From positions 40,587 through 104,586 of the forward strand of contig RPQH01000002.1 in assembly GCA_003820375.1 (NCBI GenBank): a stretch of DNA of 64,000 nt, in the 5' to 3' direction. This document shows, in pieces, positions 62,919 through 64,000 of this stretch (position 1 is its first letter; the number at the start of each line of letters is the position of its first letter). The notes below the pieces were generated by a model. That model ran no database searches. It saw only the letters and a program-made list of their open reading frames with translations, and was not told where the DNA came from. The position numbers and the translations under genes are program-made. The stretch comes from Ignavibacteriota bacterium. GTDB lineage: Bacteria; Bacteroidota; Ignavibacteria; Tepidaquicellales; OLB5.

Positions 62919-63397
62919 GTTCAATTCAAAATACCGAAAATGAAATAGTGGAAGAATTTAGTTTCTTCCCCGAATGGACAGATAAGTACCAGTACATTAT
63001 TGAATTGGGGCATAAGCTTAATAATTTTCCCAAAGATAAAATGACTGAGGAGTATAAAATAAAAGGATGCCAGTCAAGTGTATGGTTAACAGCAGAGATG
63101 AAGGACGGGAAAATATATTTTAACAGTGACAGCGATTCATCTATTGTGAAAGGTCTTGCTGCACTTATGATAAATATTCTTTCGGGAAGAACACCTGAAG
63201 AAATTATAAATGCAAAGCTGGGTTTCATCGATAAGATTGGTTTAAGACAGCATCTTGCACCAACAAGGTCGAACGGACTTTCAGCTATGATAAAGCAAAT
63301 GAAAATGTATGCCCTTGCTTATAAAATAAAGCTTGAAGGCAATAGCTCAAATGGAAACGGTAACCCAAAATTGAAAAACGAGTATAAAATAAAATAA
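62915..63397 (+). CDS. sufE: Sulfur acceptor SufE
   Basis: This 160-residue protein accepts persulfide from SufS and passes it to SufB. The acceptor Cys52 lies in I-K-G-C-Q-S-S-V-W, and G-R-T-P-E-E-I and L-x-P-T-R-S-N-G-L-S-A-M are family blocks. A short N/G/K-rich tail extends past the usual end. It overlaps sufS and precedes the sufT-like gene by 6 bp. Confidence 0.95.
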   Translation: MSSIQNTENEIVEEFSFFPEWTDKYQYIIELGHKLNNFPKDKMTEEYKIKGCQSSVWLTAEMKDGKIYFNSDSDSSIVKGLAALMINILSGRTPEEIINAKLGFIDKIGLRQHLAPTRSNGLSAMIKQMKMYALAYKIKLEGNSSNGNGNPKLKNEYKIK

Positions 63398-63403
63398 TTT
63401 ATA

Positions 63404-63757
63404 ATGGAAACAAACGAAAAGAAAACAACAGAAGAAAAAAAGCCCGAATTAGACAGAGGGGCAATACATGAAGCAGTGGTTGATGTTTTGAAATCATGTT
63501 ACGACCCTGAAATACCGGTTAATATATATGAGATGGGGCTTATTTACGGAATAGTTATTAATGATGATGCATCTGTTGATGTAGTTATGACACTAACATC
63601 ACCGGCTTGTCCTGTGGCGGGTTCATTGCCGCCGGAAGTTGAAAGCAGGGTGGAAAGCATTCCCGGTGTAAAGGATTGCAGGGTTAAAGTAGTTTGGGAA
63701 CCGATGTGGGGAATTCATATGATGTCTGACGAAGCAAGATTGCAGCTAGGGCTGTAG
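63404..63757 (+). CDS. sufT: SufT-like MIP18 (DUF59) Fe-S assembly protein
   Basis: This 117-residue MIP18-family protein commonly follows suf operons and helps cluster maturation. Motifs are C-Y-D-P-E-I-P-V-N-I-Y-E-M-G-L-I-Y, the cysteine site L-T-S-P-A-C-P-V-A-G, and W-E-P-M-W. A charged ~20-residue N-terminal tail (K/E-rich) precedes the domain. It ends the operon; a 15-bp tandem array starts at its stop codon. Confidence 0.9.
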   Translation: METNEKKTTEEKKPELDRGAIHEAVVDVLKSCYDPEIPVNIYEMGLIYGIVINDDASVDVVMTLTSPACPVAGSLPPEVESRVESIPGVKDCRVKVVWEPMWGIHMMSDEARLQLGL

Positions 63758-64000
63758 GTTGCAAGTTAAAGGTTGCAGGTTAAAGGTTGCAGGTTAAAGG
63801 TTGCAGATTGGAAATTGGAAAATTAGGGCAGTGTAGATCTTTGTTGATTATGGTAGCACAGACACTCTTGTCTGTGATTATAAAATGAAATTGCAGCACA
63901 GATAATTTATCCTGCCTATGGCAGCAGCGAGTTAGAAGGACTTGTCTGTGATTATAAAATGAAATTGCAGCACAGATAATTTATCCTGCCTATGGCAGCA
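63757..64000. repeat. 15-bp tandem array and duplicated palindromic repeat at window end
   Basis: Over three copies of a 15-bp word (ggttgcaggttaaag) run from 63757 to about 63808, starting at the sufT stop. From 63851 a gtagcacagacactcttgtctgtg palindrome, of the same family as 48361-48434, is followed by a direct duplication: the segment from tctgtgattataaaatg to cctatggcagca at 63871-63925 recurs at 63945-64000. It continues beyond the window. No gene is present. Confidence 0.8.

Overview
The window reads as AT-rich chromosomal DNA from a member of the Ignavibacteria/Chlorobi side of the Bacteroidota-Chlorobiota group. The evidence is eleven secreted proteins that end in a type IX secretion (T9SS) sorting domain with the N-Y-P-N-P-F-N-P signature, a PorX-type T9SS regulator (39148-40716), and a complete-looking housekeeping core: ribosomal protein S20, tsaE-tsaB, accD, panC, panD and sufBCDSE plus a sufT-like gene. 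No rRNA operon, intact tRNA gene or CRISPR array is present.

Layout. 1-5.6 kb is accessory DNA: a palindrome, a 660-bp dispersed leader-like repeat, a phage-type lysis cassette (two coiled-coil envelope proteins and a GH19 endolysin), a decayed GHKL-ATPase gene, a truncated and frameshifted tyrosine recombinase, and the 5' half of a tRNA-Pro(CGG) gene. 5.6-16.3 kb holds three leftward T9SS cargo genes, including a 2622-residue modular giant. 17.3-20.7 kb has an extracytoplasmic intradiol dioxygenase, a fatty-acid-hydroxylase-family membrane protein, a VOC protein and an AraC regulator. 21.1-31.5 kb carries the DNA-ligase-associated repair set (exonuclease, ATP-dependent ligase, Lhr-like helicase). 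It is interrupted by a secreted protein gene flanked by a duplicated exonuclease tail, by an outer-membrane-type protein, by the second copy of the dispersed leader repeat, and by a DinJ-YafQ toxin-antitoxin pair that overlaps the helicase gene. 31.5-38.7 kb has a GH74-like secreted protein, an ornithine-cyclodeaminase-family enzyme, an aminotransferase, a methyltransferase and a hemerythrin. 38.7-48.4 kb is the housekeeping core, plus a DUF6150/septknot-like protein, a GlmU-like nucleotidyltransferase, a PAP2 protein and an HtrA-type protease. 48.4-57.6 kb is a second block of leftward T9SS cargo made of YCF48/BNR repeat proteins and a LamG protein, with one unrecognised helical protein. 57.8-63.8 kb is the SUF iron-sulfur cluster operon.

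How it fits together: the PorX gene probably takes part in controlling the secretion route used by the cargo genes on both sides of it. The SUF, pantothenate, acetyl-CoA carboxylase and t6A genes are basic metabolism. The intergenic DNA is unusually structured: near-perfect palindromes, one MITE-like element with a 10-bp direct repeat at its ends, and many arrays of degenerate 8-15-bp 'words'. Some of these words also appear in frame inside the sorting domains of secreted proteins.

All calls come from reading the sequence; no database search was run. Residue positions in the largest proteins are approximate.
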